DNA of 64,000 bases, from NCBI GenBank assembly GCA_009767595.1, contig VSDK01012623.1:171798-235797 (forward strand), in the 5' to 3' direction. Made by a program: the position numbers and the translations under genes. Below the pieces are notes generated by a model. It was not told the origin of the DNA and searched no databases. It worked only from the letters and a program-made list of their open reading frames with translations. The stretch's first letter is position 1; every line of letters begins with the position of its first letter. This DNA comes from Symbiodinium kawagutii. Lineage: Eukaryota; Sar; Dinophyceae; Suessiales; Symbiodiniaceae. This document shows positions 63,733-64,000 of this stretch, in pieces.

Positions 63733-64000
63733 TTCTCGAGAAAAGAATGGCAGCAAAACGTCGTTGTCCGAGACTGCAATATCAAGCATCATCAATGAAT
63801 GAAACGCGATCATTAATCACAGATATCACAGGGCTCTAATCATAGCGAACAACCATACAGGACAACAGTTAGCAGTATCCATTTCATAAGCAAGGCCAGC
63901 TGTTAATTGTTGACATAGACTTCACATGAGAATAGCTGAGAATCTTCGACGATGTGTGTCACGCTACGTTTTCAAGTGCCCCAGGGTCGATGATACATGT

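Noticed and set aside
1..64000. tRNA, rRNA or snRNA genes
   Set aside because: I saw no cloverleaf with the usual TTCNANNC and anticodon arm, nor an rRNA or U-snRNA core, reading by eye. A covariance-model scan would be needed to exclude them.

Overview
The window looks like nuclear DNA of a dinoflagellate, most like Symbiodiniaceae or their relatives. The evidence is: (1) coding exons joined by introns that start GA or GC instead of GT, with an AG|G signature at both borders; (2) a 50-kb region in which nearly all recognisable exons lie on the + strand; (3) protein families that are expanded in dinoflagellates (ubiquitin-like/RCC1-like repeat protein, HPR/RAP-type helical repeats); (4) a probable spliced-leader relic in front of an intronless gene; (5) a DIRS-like retroelement with methyltransferase-like and tyrosine-recombinase domains and an NPGP motif. 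It is not bacterial. Most of the DNA is non-coding and is studded with ~100-bp palindromic MITE-like elements.

Layout. 1-4.9 kb: simple repeats, one assembly gap (1756-1849) and MITEs. 5.17-9.26 kb: eleven exons of the 5' part of a WDR70-type WD40 gene. 10.3-18.2 kb: a DIRS-like retroelement with small upstream ORFs, a Gag-like ORF, RT-RNase H, and a methyltransferase-like/tyrosine recombinase ORF. 20.38-21.65 kb: a multi-exon class I SAM methyltransferase. 23.75-24.82 kb: an intronless GT8-like glycosyltransferase with a signal peptide. 25-33 kb: mostly repeats with scattered exon-like fragments. 33.05-42.91 kb: a complete 11-exon ubiquitin-like + RCC1-like gene (predicted 415 aa) whose 4.9-kb sixth intron contains an intact intronless ORF for a four-TM protein. 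44.2-44.9 kb: minus-strand exon-like segments. 45.2-46.65 kb: a decaying ~95-bp tandem array followed by GATA/GACA repeats. 47.17-49.86 kb: exons of an HPR/RAP-type repeat protein. 52.85-55.19 kb: the missing 3' part of the WDR70-type gene, same strand and continuing without overlap where the 5' part stopped at 9.26 kb. 55.2-64 kb: mostly MITEs and unassigned sequence.

The main structural result is that one WD40 gene appears to bracket ~43.6 kb holding the retroelement, the methyltransferase, the glycosyltransferase, the RCC1-like gene with its own nested gene, and the HPR gene. That is either a huge intron with nested genes, a gene broken by insertion, or an assembly artefact. I assembled exons by hand from reading frame, junction phase and family motifs; no alignment or transcript data were used.
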